A stretch of DNA of 50,084 nt from Silicimonas sp. (GTDB lineage: Bacteria; Pseudomonadota; Alphaproteobacteria; Rhodobacterales; Rhodobacteraceae): assembly GCA_022820365.1 (NCBI GenBank), contig JAJEFO010000116.1, positions 1 through 50,084 on the forward strand. Direction: 5' to 3'. The translations under genes were made by a program, and so were the position numbers. The notes under the pieces were generated by a model that did no database searches, was not told where the DNA came from, and saw nothing but the letters and a program-made list of their open reading frames with translations. Positions 17,918 to 26,891 of the stretch are shown one piece after another (positions within the stretch are counted from its first letter, which is position 1; each line of letters begins with the position of its first letter).

Positions 17918-18314
17918 TCTGACGTGCCTCCTACAAAGTCGAACTGGACACCAGGTGGATTGCAAGAGCCGAGAAAATCAGATCGCAAAGGCGCTGTTGC
18001 CACATCACAGAAGCGATCTGTTCGTCAACAATGGCAAAAGGCGAAAGGTGGAAAACTGTGTTCCAGTGCACTTTTGCGCGAGAACACATCCGAGTTCTCT
18101 GGAGAGAATTGTAGCAGAACGATGATCCATTGAACCGTTTCGCTGCTTGGTCCCGTACTGCAAGGCTTTCCTGCCAATGCAGTTGGTGCCCTTCGAGATT
18201 CTCCGTCGGCCAACACAGGACAAGTCTGTCATCGAGGCAACCACAAATCCCATCCGGCAAACGCCGGACGCATTCCGGTGCCCTCACTGTATTTTCCTGG
18301 GAATCCTTGATGAC
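17918..18314. other. Non-coding stretch of accessory region
   Basis: About 400 bases between the KAP NTPase and the HicB-like gene. It should contain the KAP promoter. A perfect inverted repeat GAGAAC-n8-GTTCTC occurs near 18080-18100. The overlapping ORFs here are cysteine- and tryptophan-rich and not protein-like. Confidence 0.3.
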
Positions 18315-18638
18315 TCACCCTCTCACGGAGGGACGGCCTTTGCCGCCTTTCACGGCGGGACATGCAGCATCCATGCCGGATTCACTGGCCATCGGTGACC
18401 GATCTTCCGGACCCGGAGGTTGTCCGCCTTCACGAATCAGGATTCGCTGTGCCGCGTCCGCGTCGGCACCGGCGCGCCGTTCGGCAAAGAAGCGCTCCGT
18501 TCGAATTGCGGCGAGCTTCTCGGCGAGAGCGATGACTACGAAATGGTTGATGCTGGTACCCTCATCGCGGCACAAATTCGCAACGGCGTTCTTGAGAGAG
18601 ACAGGCAATCTCAATGGATATGAGGCGGTCTGTTTCAT
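18315..18638 (-). CDS. HicB-like / ribbon-helix-helix antitoxin-type protein
   Basis: 107 residues. The N-terminus YPLRLPVSLKNAVANLCRDEGTSINHFVVIALAEKLAAI is the ribbon-helix-helix pattern found in HicB-type C-terminal domains and in small stand-alone antitoxins, followed by the common TERFFAERRAGAD segment. The C-terminal 25 residues are low complexity and may be a readthrough extension of a decayed end. No toxin gene (HicA, PIN or RelE type) is recognisable on either side, so it is an orphan. A DNA-binding, autoregulatory role is inferred from the fold. Confidence 0.65.
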   Translation of the reverse strand: MKQTASYPLRLPVSLKNAVANLCRDEGTSINHFVVIALAEKLAAIRTERFFAERRAGADADAAQRILIREGGQPPGPEDRSPMASESGMDAACPAVKGGKGRPSVRG

Positions 18639-18719
18639 GGCTCTGTCCTCTTCAGTGCACTCGCGGCGTCGCCAACTCGTTCGTACGGCGTGCTCGGCAG
18701 GCCCGGCGATGATTTTCCG

Positions 18720-19469
18720 CTACGATGCACTCATTTGGATTGCGACGGCAAGCCAGCAGGCGCATTCGCTGAATTTCTGGGTCGCGCCGAGCACGTCGCC
18801 GGTCTGGCCGCCGATCTGCCGCTTCGCAAGCAGGAGCACAAGCGCTGCAATCAGGGCTGTGGCAAGGATCACGACAGGCACCGTCAAGAGTGCGGCGCAG
18901 GCGGCGAATGCGATCGCAATCCAGAACCGCCAATCCAAGGCCAGGCCCGCCGCGTGCCCAAGCCCGTCTGAACGGGCAGGTTGCAGCAGCGCCATGGGAA
19001 GGACCATCGCAGCACGGCTGCAGGCGCCGATGGTGGCGAACCACATCAAGGTGTACATCTCGGCTGGCGCGGTTGCCATTGCACTGGCCGTAAGGCCGAA
19101 AGTCGCAATCAACGCTACCATGCCGAAGCTGCCAATCTGGCTGTCACGCATGATCCGAAGCTTGTCATCCCGTGACGTGCCGCCGCCAAAGCCGTCAGCC
19201 ATGTCGGCAAGTCCGTCCTCGTGAAGCGCTCCAGTTGCGAGAATCGCCGCAATCATTGCGAGAATTGCCGATGGCAGGGCAGGGAGCACCAAGGTGGCGC
19301 CAAGATAGATCGACCCGGAGAACAGCCCGACAACGATGCCGACAGGCGGGAAGGCCCAAGCGGCATTGCCGATCTCCACACGTTCGCCTGGCGCTGGACT
19401 GCAAGGCAATCGGGTCAGGAAGGCAAAGGCAAGCTTGATCTCGACCCATCTCGCACGGGCCACGTTCAT
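18720..19469 (-). CDS. cobS: Adenosylcobinamide-GDP ribazoletransferase
   Basis: 249 residues from ATG 19469 (MNVARARWVEIKLAFAFLTRLP), which overlaps the cobT stop by four bases (ATGA); the longer frame upstream lies inside cobT. It is an integral membrane protein with several hydrophobic helices and the conserved acidic motif HEDGLADMADGFGGG, then the DSQIGSFG block. It joins alpha-ribazole to adenosylcobinamide-GDP, the last assembly step of adenosylcobalamin, at the inner membrane. It is the third gene of the tightly overlapping cobU-cobT-cobS unit. Confidence 0.95.
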   Translation of the reverse strand: MNVARARWVEIKLAFAFLTRLPCSPAPGERVEIGNAAWAFPPVGIVVGLFSGSIYLGATLVLPALPSAILAMIAAILATGALHEDGLADMADGFGGGTSRDDKLRIMRDSQIGSFGMVALIATFGLTASAMATAPAEMYTLMWFATIGACSRAAMVLPMALLQPARSDGLGHAAGLALDWRFWIAIAFAACAALLTVPVVILATALIAALVLLLAKRQIGGQTGDVLGATQKFSECACWLAVAIQMSAS

Positions 19470-20479
19470 GCCCCGGCCACTCCCGCCTCCGCGAAAGTCG
19501 CCATTCCATTGTGGCAGGCCAGCGCGCTTCTGAGGATGCCAAGGGCCAGTGCCGCGCCCGTTCCCTCGCCAAGCCTCATGGAGAAGTCGAGGACGGGGTC
19601 CTTGCCCATGGCATCTATGAGCTTGCGATGACCGGGTTCGGAGCTTCGATGCCCGATCAGGCAATGGGCCAGCAGTTCCGGGTGGACCGCGTGGAGCGGT
19701 GCTGTCGCGGCGGTGCAGATATAACCGTCCAGGATGACAGGGAGCCTGGCTTCCCGGGCAGCAAGCACGGCACCGCAGATGGCCGCCTGCTCCCGTCCGC
19801 CCAGAGCGGCCAGGTTGGCAAGGGGCGTCTTATTGCCATGACGCGCCAAGCCTTCTTCCACTACGCGTATCTTTCGGGCAATGCCTTCCGCATCCGAACC
19901 TGTCCCCGGACCAACCCAATCCCGAGCGTCGCCGCCGAAGATCGCGGCAGAAAGTGCTGCGGCAACCGTTGAGTTGCCGATGCCCATTTCGCCGAGAATC
20001 AGGATGTCGGCGGTGTCGTCCACGGCCTCGGCGCCCCGTTTCACGGCGTCGAGGCAGTCTGCCTCGGTCATTGCAGGATCTTGCGTGAAGTCCTCGGTAG
20101 GCCGATCCAGATCAAGGGCGATGACCGACAGGTCTGCGCCGTTCGCCTTGCAGAGCTGGTTGATCGCGGCGCCACCGGCTTCGAAGTTGGCAACCATCTG
20201 CGCGGTGACCGATTGCGGAAACGGGTTGATGCCCTGGGCGCATATGCCGTGGTTGCCCGCGAAGACGAGGGCTTGGGCGATCCTGATCTCGGGCCGGGGA
20301 GACCTCTGCCAACCGGCCATGAAGACCGCCAGGTCCTCCAGCTTTCCCAAGGCGCCAGGAGGCTTGGTAAGCCGGTCTTGGCGATCCCGCGCGGCTTCGG
20401 CGCTGTCCTTGTCGAAGTTGGGAAGTTCCTGCACGAGGCCGGCGATCTGGTGCAGCGCTGTTACGCTAGCCAGTGGCAT
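19466..20479 (-). CDS. cobT: Nicotinate-nucleotide--dimethylbenzimidazole phosphoribosyltransferase
   Basis: 337 residues, normal for the family. Motifs seen in order: LTKPPGALGKLEDLA, a nucleotide-site FAGNHGICAQG, GEMGIGNST, DGYICTAATAPL, and the C-terminal GEGTGAALAL with the catalytic Glu. It makes alpha-ribazole phosphate from nicotinate mononucleotide and 5,6-dimethylbenzimidazole, supplying the lower ligand used by CobS. The start at 20479 overlaps the cobU end by 14 bases and the stop overlaps cobS by 4, so the three genes are translationally linked. Confidence 0.96.
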   Translation of the reverse strand: MPLASVTALHQIAGLVQELPNFDKDSAEAARDRQDRLTKPPGALGKLEDLAVFMAGWQRSPRPEIRIAQALVFAGNHGICAQGINPFPQSVTAQMVANFEAGGAAINQLCKANGADLSVIALDLDRPTEDFTQDPAMTEADCLDAVKRGAEAVDDTADILILGEMGIGNSTVAAALSAAIFGGDARDWVGPGTGSDAEGIARKIRVVEEGLARHGNKTPLANLAALGGREQAAICGAVLAAREARLPVILDGYICTAATAPLHAVHPELLAHCLIGHRSSEPGHRKLIDAMGKDPVLDFSMRLGEGTGAALALGILRSALACHNGMATFAEAGVAGA

Positions 20480-20984
20480 TGGGCTTGACCTTCAATGGAT
20501 GTCCGGCCACGGCCAGATACACCTCGTCAGAAGCAACGGCAATGGCCTGATTCACGAGGCCCAAAGCATCCCGGAAGTCGCGGGCTATAGGGCTCTCAGG
20601 CACGATTCCCGAACCCACTTCGTCGGTGACAAGTATGACTGGAGACGTCTGGCGATGAAGCGTTCGGACGAGGTCTTCGACGGACCTTTGCCAATCGTGT
20701 CCGTCCTCCATCAGGTTTGCCAGCCAAAGCGTCAGGCAGTCGACGAGTCGCGTTCCCTCGCCATCGGTGCTGTCAAGCACGCCGACAAGATCAAGCGGTT
20801 CCTCCAGGGTCTTCCATGCCGGACCGCGCCTGGCCCGGTGCTCGGCGATGCGAGCATCCATCTCGACATCTTTGGCCCGGCAGGTGGCAATGTAGATCGC
20901 GGCGCCGTCCCGCGTGGCCCAGCCTTCGGCAAGCCGGCTCTTTCCCGAACGTGCGCCGCCGGTAATGAGTATCGACATTCCCAT
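20466..20984 (-). CDS. cobU: Adenosylcobinamide kinase / adenosylcobinamide-phosphate guanylyltransferase
   Basis: 172 residues from ATG 20984 (MGMSILITGG); an ATG two codons on (20978) is equally possible. The P-loop GGARSGKS is at 9-16, followed by the CobU pattern of an AEHRARRG segment with the guanylylated His, LVDCLTLWLANL and VTDEVGSGIVPE. It phosphorylates adenosylcobinamide and transfers GMP to give the CobS substrate. It is the first gene of cobUTS, and only about 50 bases separate it from the divergent phosphatase gene, so the two promoters must overlap. Confidence 0.96.
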   Translation of the reverse strand: MGMSILITGGARSGKSRLAEGWATRDGAAIYIATCRAKDVEMDARIAEHRARRGPAWKTLEEPLDLVGVLDSTDGEGTRLVDCLTLWLANLMEDGHDWQRSVEDLVRTLHRQTSPVILVTDEVGSGIVPESPIARDFRDALGLVNQAIAVASDEVYLAVAGHPLKVKPNATG

Positions 20985-21034
20985 GGCGCCATGACATTGC
21001 AGAAATCCGTTGTGAAGAAAAGCGAGCGGGCGGC

Positions 21035-21613
21035 GTGTTTTCCTCCACCGATCTGGTCCTGATCCGCCATGCCGATGCCGACACCCGGGGACGCCTGTGC
21101 GGTCGCACGGATGTCGGGCTGGCGGATGCCGCAACCAAGGCCATGGCCGCACTCGCTCAATTGCTCCCTTCGTTCGACGAGATCTGGACCAGCCCGGCGC
21201 TGCGTTGCCGCCTGACTGCATCGCACCTGTGGCCAAGGGCACGCCTGCGCGAAGACGAACGGCTCTGGGAACAGGACTTCGGGGCATGGGAGGGAATGGC
21301 GCATGAGGACACTCCGGACCTGGGGGACCTTTCACGCGCGGAGATTGTCAGCCTGCGGCCGGAAGGAGGCGAGAGTTTCGGCGACCTCTGCGATCGCGCC
21401 AGTCCCGCCCTGTGCGCCCTGGCCGAGAAGACCGAATCCGGGCCGGTTGTCGCGATAACGCATGCAGGCGTCGTTCGCGCCGCGCTGTCGATGGTCCTGG
21501 GTGAGCAGACCGCTGGGCTTGCCTTTGAAATACTTCCGCTCTCGATCACGCGATTTCGCTGTGCGCGGGGTGTGCCGTTTTCGGTGGCAGAGGTGAACTG
21601 GAGGCCTGCGTGA
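21035..21613 (+). CDS. Histidine phosphatase family protein (CobC-type, alpha-ribazole phosphatase-like)
   Basis: 192 residues from a GTG start. The phosphohistidine motif is LIRHADADTRGRLCGRTDVGL (RH-A variant of RHG), with Glu in the ERLWEQDFGAWEG block and the second His in ITHAGVVRAA. The family includes alpha-ribazole-5'-phosphate phosphatase (CobC of enterics) and phosphoglycerate mutase-like enzymes. Location decides the call: it is divergent from cobUTS and its stop overlaps the start of the threonine-kinase-like gene (GTGA). It probably dephosphorylates alpha-ribazole phosphate or the final phosphorylated cobamide. Confidence 0.85.
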   Translation: MFSSTDLVLIRHADADTRGRLCGRTDVGLADAATKAMAALAQLLPSFDEIWTSPALRCRLTASHLWPRARLREDERLWEQDFGAWEGMAHEDTPDLGDLSRAEIVSLRPEGGESFGDLCDRASPALCALAEKTESGPVVAITHAGVVRAALSMVLGEQTAGLAFEILPLSITRFRCARGVPFSVAEVNWRPA

Positions 21614-22425
21614 GACCTTTGCATCGCGTCACCGGGCATTTCGGAGAGTGGCTGCAAGGCCGGCTCGGATCAGGAGGTCCGGTCGTGCTCGTGACGCTGC
21701 CGTGCGAGACGCTCGGCGCCAGCGTTTCCTTGATGAGGTCCAGCGGGAGGCGTCCGGACATTCCATCGCCGCTGCCTCCGACCGTGGTTGGCGCGTTCCT
21801 GCAGGCCTTGGATCTCGAACCACCAAGGGCGGACATTGAAGTGATCGCGGACGCGAGGTCGGGCGCAGGAGCCGGAATGTCGACGGCCATGCTTCTGGCA
21901 CTTGCAAGGGCGATGGGCATTGGCGCTTCGCCGGAGGCTCTGGCGAACGCGTGTCTTGAGGCCGAGGGTGCCGTCGACCCGCTGATGATGGACAGGCCGG
22001 AAACGCTTCTTTGGGCATCGCGGGAAGCGCGAGCGGTGCGTTCGTTGCCGCAACCGCCGGCGTTTGCGGTGGTTGGCGGGTTTCTTGGACCGCCGATTCA
22101 GACGGTGCCGGACGACTCGCGCTTTGCCGACATTTCGGATCTTGTCCCGAACTGGATTGCGGCTGCAGAGGCGGGAGACAGAATTGAGCTTGCCCGCATT
22201 GCCACGGTTTCGGCCGAGAGGACAACCGCCTTGAGAGGTCCAGCGGACGACGGCACGGCGACCTTGGCGCAGGACTTCAATGCGCTCGGATGGTGCCGAG
22301 CGCATACGGGGTCCGCCAGGGGCCTCCTGTTCGAGCCTGGCCACGTACCGGCGGGAGTAGAAGATCGATTGCAGGCCGAGGGTTACGCCGACGTGCTGCG
22401 CTTTGCCACGAAAGGCGCCGCATGA
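21610..22425 (+). CDS. GHMP kinase, L-threonine kinase-like (PduX/BluE type)
   Basis: 271 residues from GTG 21610. The N-terminal GHFGEWLQGR matches the start of PduX-type kinases, and the GHMP phosphate-binding loop appears as GAGAGMSTAM. L-threonine kinases phosphorylate threonine to L-threonine 3-O-phosphate, which the pyridoxal-phosphate decarboxylase two genes on converts to aminopropanol phosphate for CbiB. Coupling with cbiB (ATGA overlap at 22422-22425) and the cobC-like decarboxylase supports that role. The gene resembles Rhodobacter bluE; the substrate is inferred from family and context. Confidence 0.82.
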   Translation: MRPLHRVTGHFGEWLQGRLGSGGPVVLVTLPCETLGASVSLMRSSGRRPDIPSPLPPTVVGAFLQALDLEPPRADIEVIADARSGAGAGMSTAMLLALARAMGIGASPEALANACLEAEGAVDPLMMDRPETLLWASREARAVRSLPQPPAFAVVGGFLGPPIQTVPDDSRFADISDLVPNWIAAAEAGDRIELARIATVSAERTTALRGPADDGTATLAQDFNALGWCRAHTGSARGLLFEPGHVPAGVEDRLQAEGYADVLRFATKGAA

Positions 22426-23366
22426 GCGCGGCTGCAATGCTCATCGCGCTTGCGCTGGATGCTGCGATCGGTTGGCCAGACTGGCTCTATCGCCGGATCG
22501 GGCACCCTGTTGGCTGGATGGGGCGGTTGATTGCCGAGGCAGACCTTCGTTTCAATCGGAGCGAATTGCCGGACGCCGTGCGCAAGCGGAACGGCATCAC
22601 GGTGGCACTTGCCGTGATTGCCACCACGGGCGGCATTGCATGGTGCATCACCATGGTGCTGCCGGGAGGGTTCTTGGGCATGGCGATTGCGGGCGTGCTG
22701 GCCTGGCCTTTCCTGGCCGCACGATCGCTTGACGAGCATGTACGGGCAGTCGCGGAACCGCTTGCGGAAGGTGACGTCTCCGGTGCGCGGGAGGCGGTCT
22801 CGAAGATTGTCGGTCGGGATCCGGCGATCCTGGATTCGCCCGCCATGGCGAGGGCGTCACTGGAAAGTCTTGCCGAAAACGCCTCCGATGGTGTCGTGGC
22901 TCCTCTATTCTGGGGAACCCTCTTTGGGTTGCCGGGCATCGCCGCATACAAGGCGGTCAACACGCTCGACTCGATGATAGGACACCGAACTGTTCGGCAC
23001 GAGGCGTTTGGCTGGGCTTCCGCACGGATCGACGACCTCGCTAACCTTGTACCGGCGCGGTTGACCGCGGTTCTGCTTGCCGGTGTTTCCGGTGCGCCTC
23101 GCCGTGTTCTCCGGATCGTGTTTCGGGACGCCCGTCGCCACCGTTCGCCCAATGCAGGATGGCCCGAAGCCGCGATGGCCGGTGCGCTGCGAGTGAAGCT
23201 CTCCGGGCCGCGAATTTATGCAGGTCATGCGGGTCTGAGCAGCGATCCCTTCGTGAACCCGGATGGCAGCGAACCGGGCCCAGAGGACATCGAGGCCGGA
23301 ATTCGTGTTTATCGCAAGGCAATGATTTTGGCTGCCGTGCTTTTGGTCCTGCTGGCGGTGCTGTAG
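22422..23366 (+). CDS. cbiB: Adenosylcobinamide-phosphate synthase (CbiB/CobD)
   Basis: 314 residues from ATG 22422, overlapping the kinase stop; the longer frame upstream is within the kinase gene. It is a membrane protein with the family blocks GHPVGWMGRLI near the start, SLESLAENASDGVVAPLFW in the middle, GLPGIAAYKAVNTLDSMIGH, and the C-terminal region SPNAGWPEAAMAGAL. It attaches aminopropanol (phosphate) to the corrin side chain. Named cobD in the aerobic (Pseudomonas/Rhodobacter) nomenclature and cbiB in the anaerobic one. Confidence 0.95.
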   Translation: MSAAAMLIALALDAAIGWPDWLYRRIGHPVGWMGRLIAEADLRFNRSELPDAVRKRNGITVALAVIATTGGIAWCITMVLPGGFLGMAIAGVLAWPFLAARSLDEHVRAVAEPLAEGDVSGAREAVSKIVGRDPAILDSPAMARASLESLAENASDGVVAPLFWGTLFGLPGIAAYKAVNTLDSMIGHRTVRHEAFGWASARIDDLANLVPARLTAVLLAGVSGAPRRVLRIVFRDARRHRSPNAGWPEAAMAGALRVKLSGPRIYAGHAGLSSDPFVNPDGSEPGPEDIEAGIRVYRKAMILAAVLLVLLAVL

Positions 23367-23375
23367 ATTCCGCCC

Positions 23376-24332
23376 ATGCGCGATCACGGGGGCAATCTCG
23401 ATACGGCCATGGCCAGGTGGGGCGGCGGGCCCGAGGAATGGATCGATCTCTCTACTGGCATCAATTTGAGCCCCTATCCGTTGCCCGAGTTCGATGATCG
23501 AGCCTGGACTGACCTGCCGATGCGTTCCGACATGGAATTGCTGCGCGAAACGGCCCGCATGGCATATGGCTGTGTGACAGGGGTGCTGCCCGTCGCCGGG
23601 GCACAGGCCGCAATCCAGATGATTCCCGTGTCCAGCAAGCCCGGATTGGTCCGGGTGCTCGGCCCGACTTACAACGAGCATGCAGCGAGCTTCGCGCGAA
23701 GCGGTTGGACGGTCGAGACCGTTGAGCGTCCGACTGCACTCGCAGGAGCGGACGCGGCCGTCGTGGTCAATCCGAACAATCCGGATGGGCGAACCTTGGC
23801 GCCAGAGCAGTTGCGAGCCATCGCAACGCAGGTCGGGATTCTCGTCGTGGACGAAAGTTTCGTCGACCCGCGCCCGGATATTTCCTTGGCCCGGGAAATC
23901 CCCGACAACACGCTCTTGCTACGTTCCTTCGGCAAGTTCTATGGGCTCGCCGGCCTTCGCTTGGGATTTGTTCTCGGTAGCGAGGCCCGTCTTGCGGCCT
24001 TGGCCGAACTGGTAGGACCTTGGCCGGTTTCGGGAGTCGCGATTCGTGCGGGGCAGGCTGCGCTGGCCGATACGGCGTGGCGCAAGGCGGCGGCAGCAAG
24101 ACTTGCAAGGGATGCGGCGAGACTTGACGATCTAGCCCAGACGGGTGGTTGGGAATTCGTCGGCGGAAGCGAGCTGTTCCGGCTTTACCGGGTGCCGGAT
24201 GCCGAAGACGCACAGGTGCATCTTGCAACGGAGCGGATCTGGAGCAGGACGTTTCCCTACTCGACGAACTGGCTTCGGCTGGGCATTCCCGGGCCGGATC
24301 ACTGGCCGCGCGTGGAAGCGGCGCTCCTTTGA
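23376..24332 (+). CDS. cobC: Threonine-phosphate decarboxylase-like aminotransferase (aerobic CobC)
   Basis: 318 residues with the fold-type I PLP enzyme pattern. It starts HGGNLDTAMARWGG and WIDLSTGINLSPYPLP, as in L-threonine-O-3-phosphate decarboxylases of cobalamin synthesis. The PLP lysine is in LRSFGKFYGLAGLRLGF and NPNNPDG is the cofactor-binding block. It gives (R)-1-amino-2-propanol phosphate for CbiB. It follows cbiB by nine bases on the same strand and completes the plus-strand unit phosphatase-kinase-cbiB-cobC. 'cobC' here is the aerobic-pathway name and not the enteric phosphatase. Confidence 0.92.
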   Translation: MRDHGGNLDTAMARWGGGPEEWIDLSTGINLSPYPLPEFDDRAWTDLPMRSDMELLRETARMAYGCVTGVLPVAGAQAAIQMIPVSSKPGLVRVLGPTYNEHAASFARSGWTVETVERPTALAGADAAVVVNPNNPDGRTLAPEQLRAIATQVGILVVDESFVDPRPDISLAREIPDNTLLLRSFGKFYGLAGLRLGFVLGSEARLAALAELVGPWPVSGVAIRAGQAALADTAWRKAAAARLARDAARLDDLAQTGGWEFVGGSELFRLYRVPDAEDAQVHLATERIWSRTFPYSTNWLRLGIPGPDHWPRVEAALL

Positions 24333-24362
24333 GGAAAATGACTGATCGCGTGGTCGTGGTGC

Positions 24363-25808
24363 CTATTGGGCGAGCTCCAGGAGAGCGTCTAGGTCGAGAT
24401 GCGTTTCCATGTGTCGGGCGAGCTCCTCAAGTGTGCCATCCACGGCGGCGACATAGGAGAACCCCGATGGTTCCTGCCCAAGGCTTCTGAGAAACGCACC
24501 GCGGAAACCGTCGTCCCGAAACATGCCGTGGAAATAGCTTCCAGAGACCTTCCCGTCCGCGCTGGTGGCCCCGTCCGGTCCGCTTGCTGCGACGGCGTAC
24601 GGGCGATCGGTGTCGGGGCCTGTGGTGCGACCCATGTGAATTTCGTATCCGAGAAAGGGCGCATTCGTCGCAACATGCCGAGCGGGCGTTTCGGTGAGGC
24701 GCTTTTGCGCCGTCATTTCGGTTTCGACATCGAGCAGGCCGAGACCAGGAGTTGAGCCCGGCGCGCCCTCGATTCCATCGGGGTCTTTGATGGTTCGGCC
24801 CAGCATTTGGTAACCGCCGCAGATCCCGAGAACCCGGCCGCCCCGCCGTGAATGCGCGAGGAGATCGATGTCCCAGCCTTGATCCCTCAGGAATGCGAGA
24901 TCACCGCGTGTTGACTTGCTTCCTGGGAGGATCACGAGATCTGCGTCGCCAGGAATAGCCTGGCCTGCGCCGAGCATGGAGAGGCGCACCGATGCCTCCT
25001 GCGCGAGGGGGTCAAGGTCGTCGAAATTCGCGATTCGGTCGAAGCGCAGGCAAACAACGTGAATGTCGCCTTCCTCGGTCCCACTGATGTCGAGTGCGTC
25101 CTCGGCTGGTAGCTTCCACGCGTTCTGAAACCACGGCAGGATGCCGAAGCCGCGCCAGCCGGCCTTGTCTTCGGCGATCCTGTAGCCGTCCGCGAACAGG
25201 GCCGGATCACCTCGGAACTTGTTGACAATAAATCCTTTTATCCGTTCCGCATCCGCGGGATCAAGGATGGCCCGGGTGCCGACAAGCTGCGCGATGACTC
25301 CGCCACGGTCTATGTCGCCAATGAGAACGACCGGAACATCGGCCGATTGCGCGAAACCCATGTTGGCAATGTCCCCCTCGCGCAGGTTTACCTCGGCGGG
25401 AGATCCTGCACCTTCCACAAGGACAAGATCATGGGACGATCGGAGTCTCCGGTAGCTCTCGAAAACTGGGATCAGAAGATCTGCCTTCAGGTCCCCGTAT
25501 TCCCGAGCCTTGACGGTTGAGTGCCGCTTGCCCTGAACGACAACCTGGGCGCCGGTTTCGGACTCCGGCTTCAGCAAGACCGGATTCATGTCGGTGTGAG
25601 GTTGGAGACCAGCCGCGAGGGCTTGAAGCGCCTGGGCGCGCCCAATCTCGCCGCCATCCACGGTGACAGCGGCATTGTTCGACATGTTCTGCGGCTTGAA
25701 TGGGGTTACGGAGATGCCCCTGTTCCGGGCGGCGCGTGCCAGGCCTGCGACAAGGATGGACTTTCCGACATTTGAGCCGGTGCCTTGCAGCATGAGGGCT
25801 CCGGTCAT
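24363..25808 (-). CDS. cobQ: Cobyric acid synthase
   Basis: 481 residues. The N-terminal synthetase domain starts with the P-loop GTGSNVGKS (10-18) and the [11 protein letters not shown] block. The C-terminal class I glutaminase-like domain has the nucleophile Cys in [12 protein letters not shown] and a later HGMF. It amidates four side chains of adenosylcobyrinic acid diamide using glutamine and ATP. It is convergent with the plus-strand unit (cobC ends 30 bases away) and in the same direction as cobO, about 125 bases downstream of it, so cobO-cobQ may be one transcript. Confidence 0.97.
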   Translation of the reverse strand: MTGALMLQGTGSNVGKSILVAGLARAARNRGISVTPFKPQNMSNNAAVTVDGGEIGRAQALQALAAGLQPHTDMNPVLLKPESETGAQVVVQGKRHSTVKAREYGDLKADLLIPVFESYRRLRSSHDLVLVEGAGSPAEVNLREGDIANMGFAQSADVPVVLIGDIDRGGVIAQLVGTRAILDPADAERIKGFIVNKFRGDPALFADGYRIAEDKAGWRGFGILPWFQNAWKLPAEDALDISGTEEGDIHVVCLRFDRIANFDDLDPLAQEASVRLSMLGAGQAIPGDADLVILPGSKSTRGDLAFLRDQGWDIDLLAHSRRGGRVLGICGGYQMLGRTIKDPDGIEGAPGSTPGLGLLDVETEMTAQKRLTETPARHVATNAPFLGYEIHMGRTTGPDTDRPYAVAASGPDGATSADGKVSGSYFHGMFRDDGFRGAFLRSLGQEPSGFSYVAAVDGTLEELARHMETHLDLDALLELAQ

Positions 25809-25932
25809 GTCCCGAACGGTCGCGACGCGGGTTTACCGCGCATGATTTCCATCATGGTTGGGCATGATGATGCAAGGCGCGATGTGCGGACCGGGTTCGC
25901 TTTCAAATTCTGCGCGGTGCAATGCTGCAAGA

Positions 25933-26541
25933 TCAAAACTCGATTCCTTTCTGGGCCTTGATGCCGTCCCGGAAGGGGTGCTTGACGAGCTTCATATTGG
26001 TCACGAGATCGGCGCGTTCGACGAGCTTGTCGTGGGCATTGCGGCCAGTGAGCACGACATGGGTCATCTCCGGCTTTTCGGTGAGAAGGAACTCAACGAC
26101 CTCGTCTATGTCGAGATACTCGTACCGGAGCGCGATGTTGATTTCGTCCAGAAGCACGAAGCGAATTTCCGGGTCGCGGATCAGGGCCTTGGCCTTGTTC
26201 CAGCCTGCCTGGGCCGCAGCAATGTCGCGTTCGCGATCCTGGGTTTCCCACGTGAAGCCTTCTCCGCTGGTCACCCAAGTTACCTTGTCGGCGAAATGCT
26301 CGGCGAAAAAGTCACGTTCTCCCGTGCCCCAGGCGCCCTTGATGAACTGAACTACCGCAGCGGGCATGCCATGCGCAATGCAGCGGACGAGCATGCCGAA
26401 CGCGGAGGACGACTTTCCCTTGCCCGGCCCCGTATGAATGACGATCAGGCCCTTTTCCTCGGTCTTCGTTTCCATCATCCGGTCGCGCGCCGCCTTGATC
26501 TTTTTCATTTTGTCGCGGTGACGTGTCGCCTTGTCACTCAT
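25933..26541 (-). CDS. cobO: Corrinoid adenosyltransferase
   Basis: 202 residues, typical of CobA/CobO type. The P-loop GPGKGKSSSAFGM follows GLIVIHT. Later blocks are FIKGAWGTGER, GFTWETQD, VLLDEINIALRYEYLD and VVLTGRNAHDKLVERADLVTNM. It transfers adenosyl from ATP to the reduced cobalt. It is the first minus-strand gene of the block; a promoter should lie in the 350-base gap upstream. Confidence 0.97.
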   Translation of the reverse strand: MSDKATRHRDKMKKIKAARDRMMETKTEEKGLIVIHTGPGKGKSSSAFGMLVRCIAHGMPAAVVQFIKGAWGTGERDFFAEHFADKVTWVTSGEGFTWETQDRERDIAAAQAGWNKAKALIRDPEIRFVLLDEINIALRYEYLDIDEVVEFLLTEKPEMTHVVLTGRNAHDKLVERADLVTNMKLVKHPFRDGIKAQKGIEF

Positions 26542-26891
26542 GGACGCCCTCCCTGCTATCCTGACTCATTGCCAAGCTGTGGGACTGGATCTCCTCAGCT
26601 GGATGGGTTTTGGCTGGGGCAACCTTTTGACTGGTGCGGCCTCAAATTTCCAGACAAATGAAGCACGCTACAGGCCCCGAAATTCGAGATTGCTGTAGCA
26701 GAAGTTCCGTGTTCCTAAAATTACGACTTGACTGCCACCTTCGAAATACTTGATTGCCGTGTCGCCGATGGAGCTTTTGAGGCGGCTAATTTACCGTATC
26801 GTGACGCAATGATTCTTGTGCACGTGCGTCTACAGCAAGAGTCACGGCGAAGGCGCGCGGAGACCCAGCTGCCCCACAGAAACGCCGCAGG
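26542..26891. other. Intergenic region upstream of cobO
   Basis: About 350 bases between the fba stop and cobO. It was searched by eye on the minus strand for a cobalamin riboswitch; a B12-box-like motif was not found. There is an A/T-rich patch at about 26640-26790 that could hold the cobO promoter. No ORF with protein-like composition is visible. Confidence 0.35.

Noticed and set aside
20985-26891. Cobalamin riboswitch in the cobalamin block
   Set aside because: No B12-box-like motif was found in the gaps upstream of cobU, cobQ or cobO; an Rfam scan would decide.
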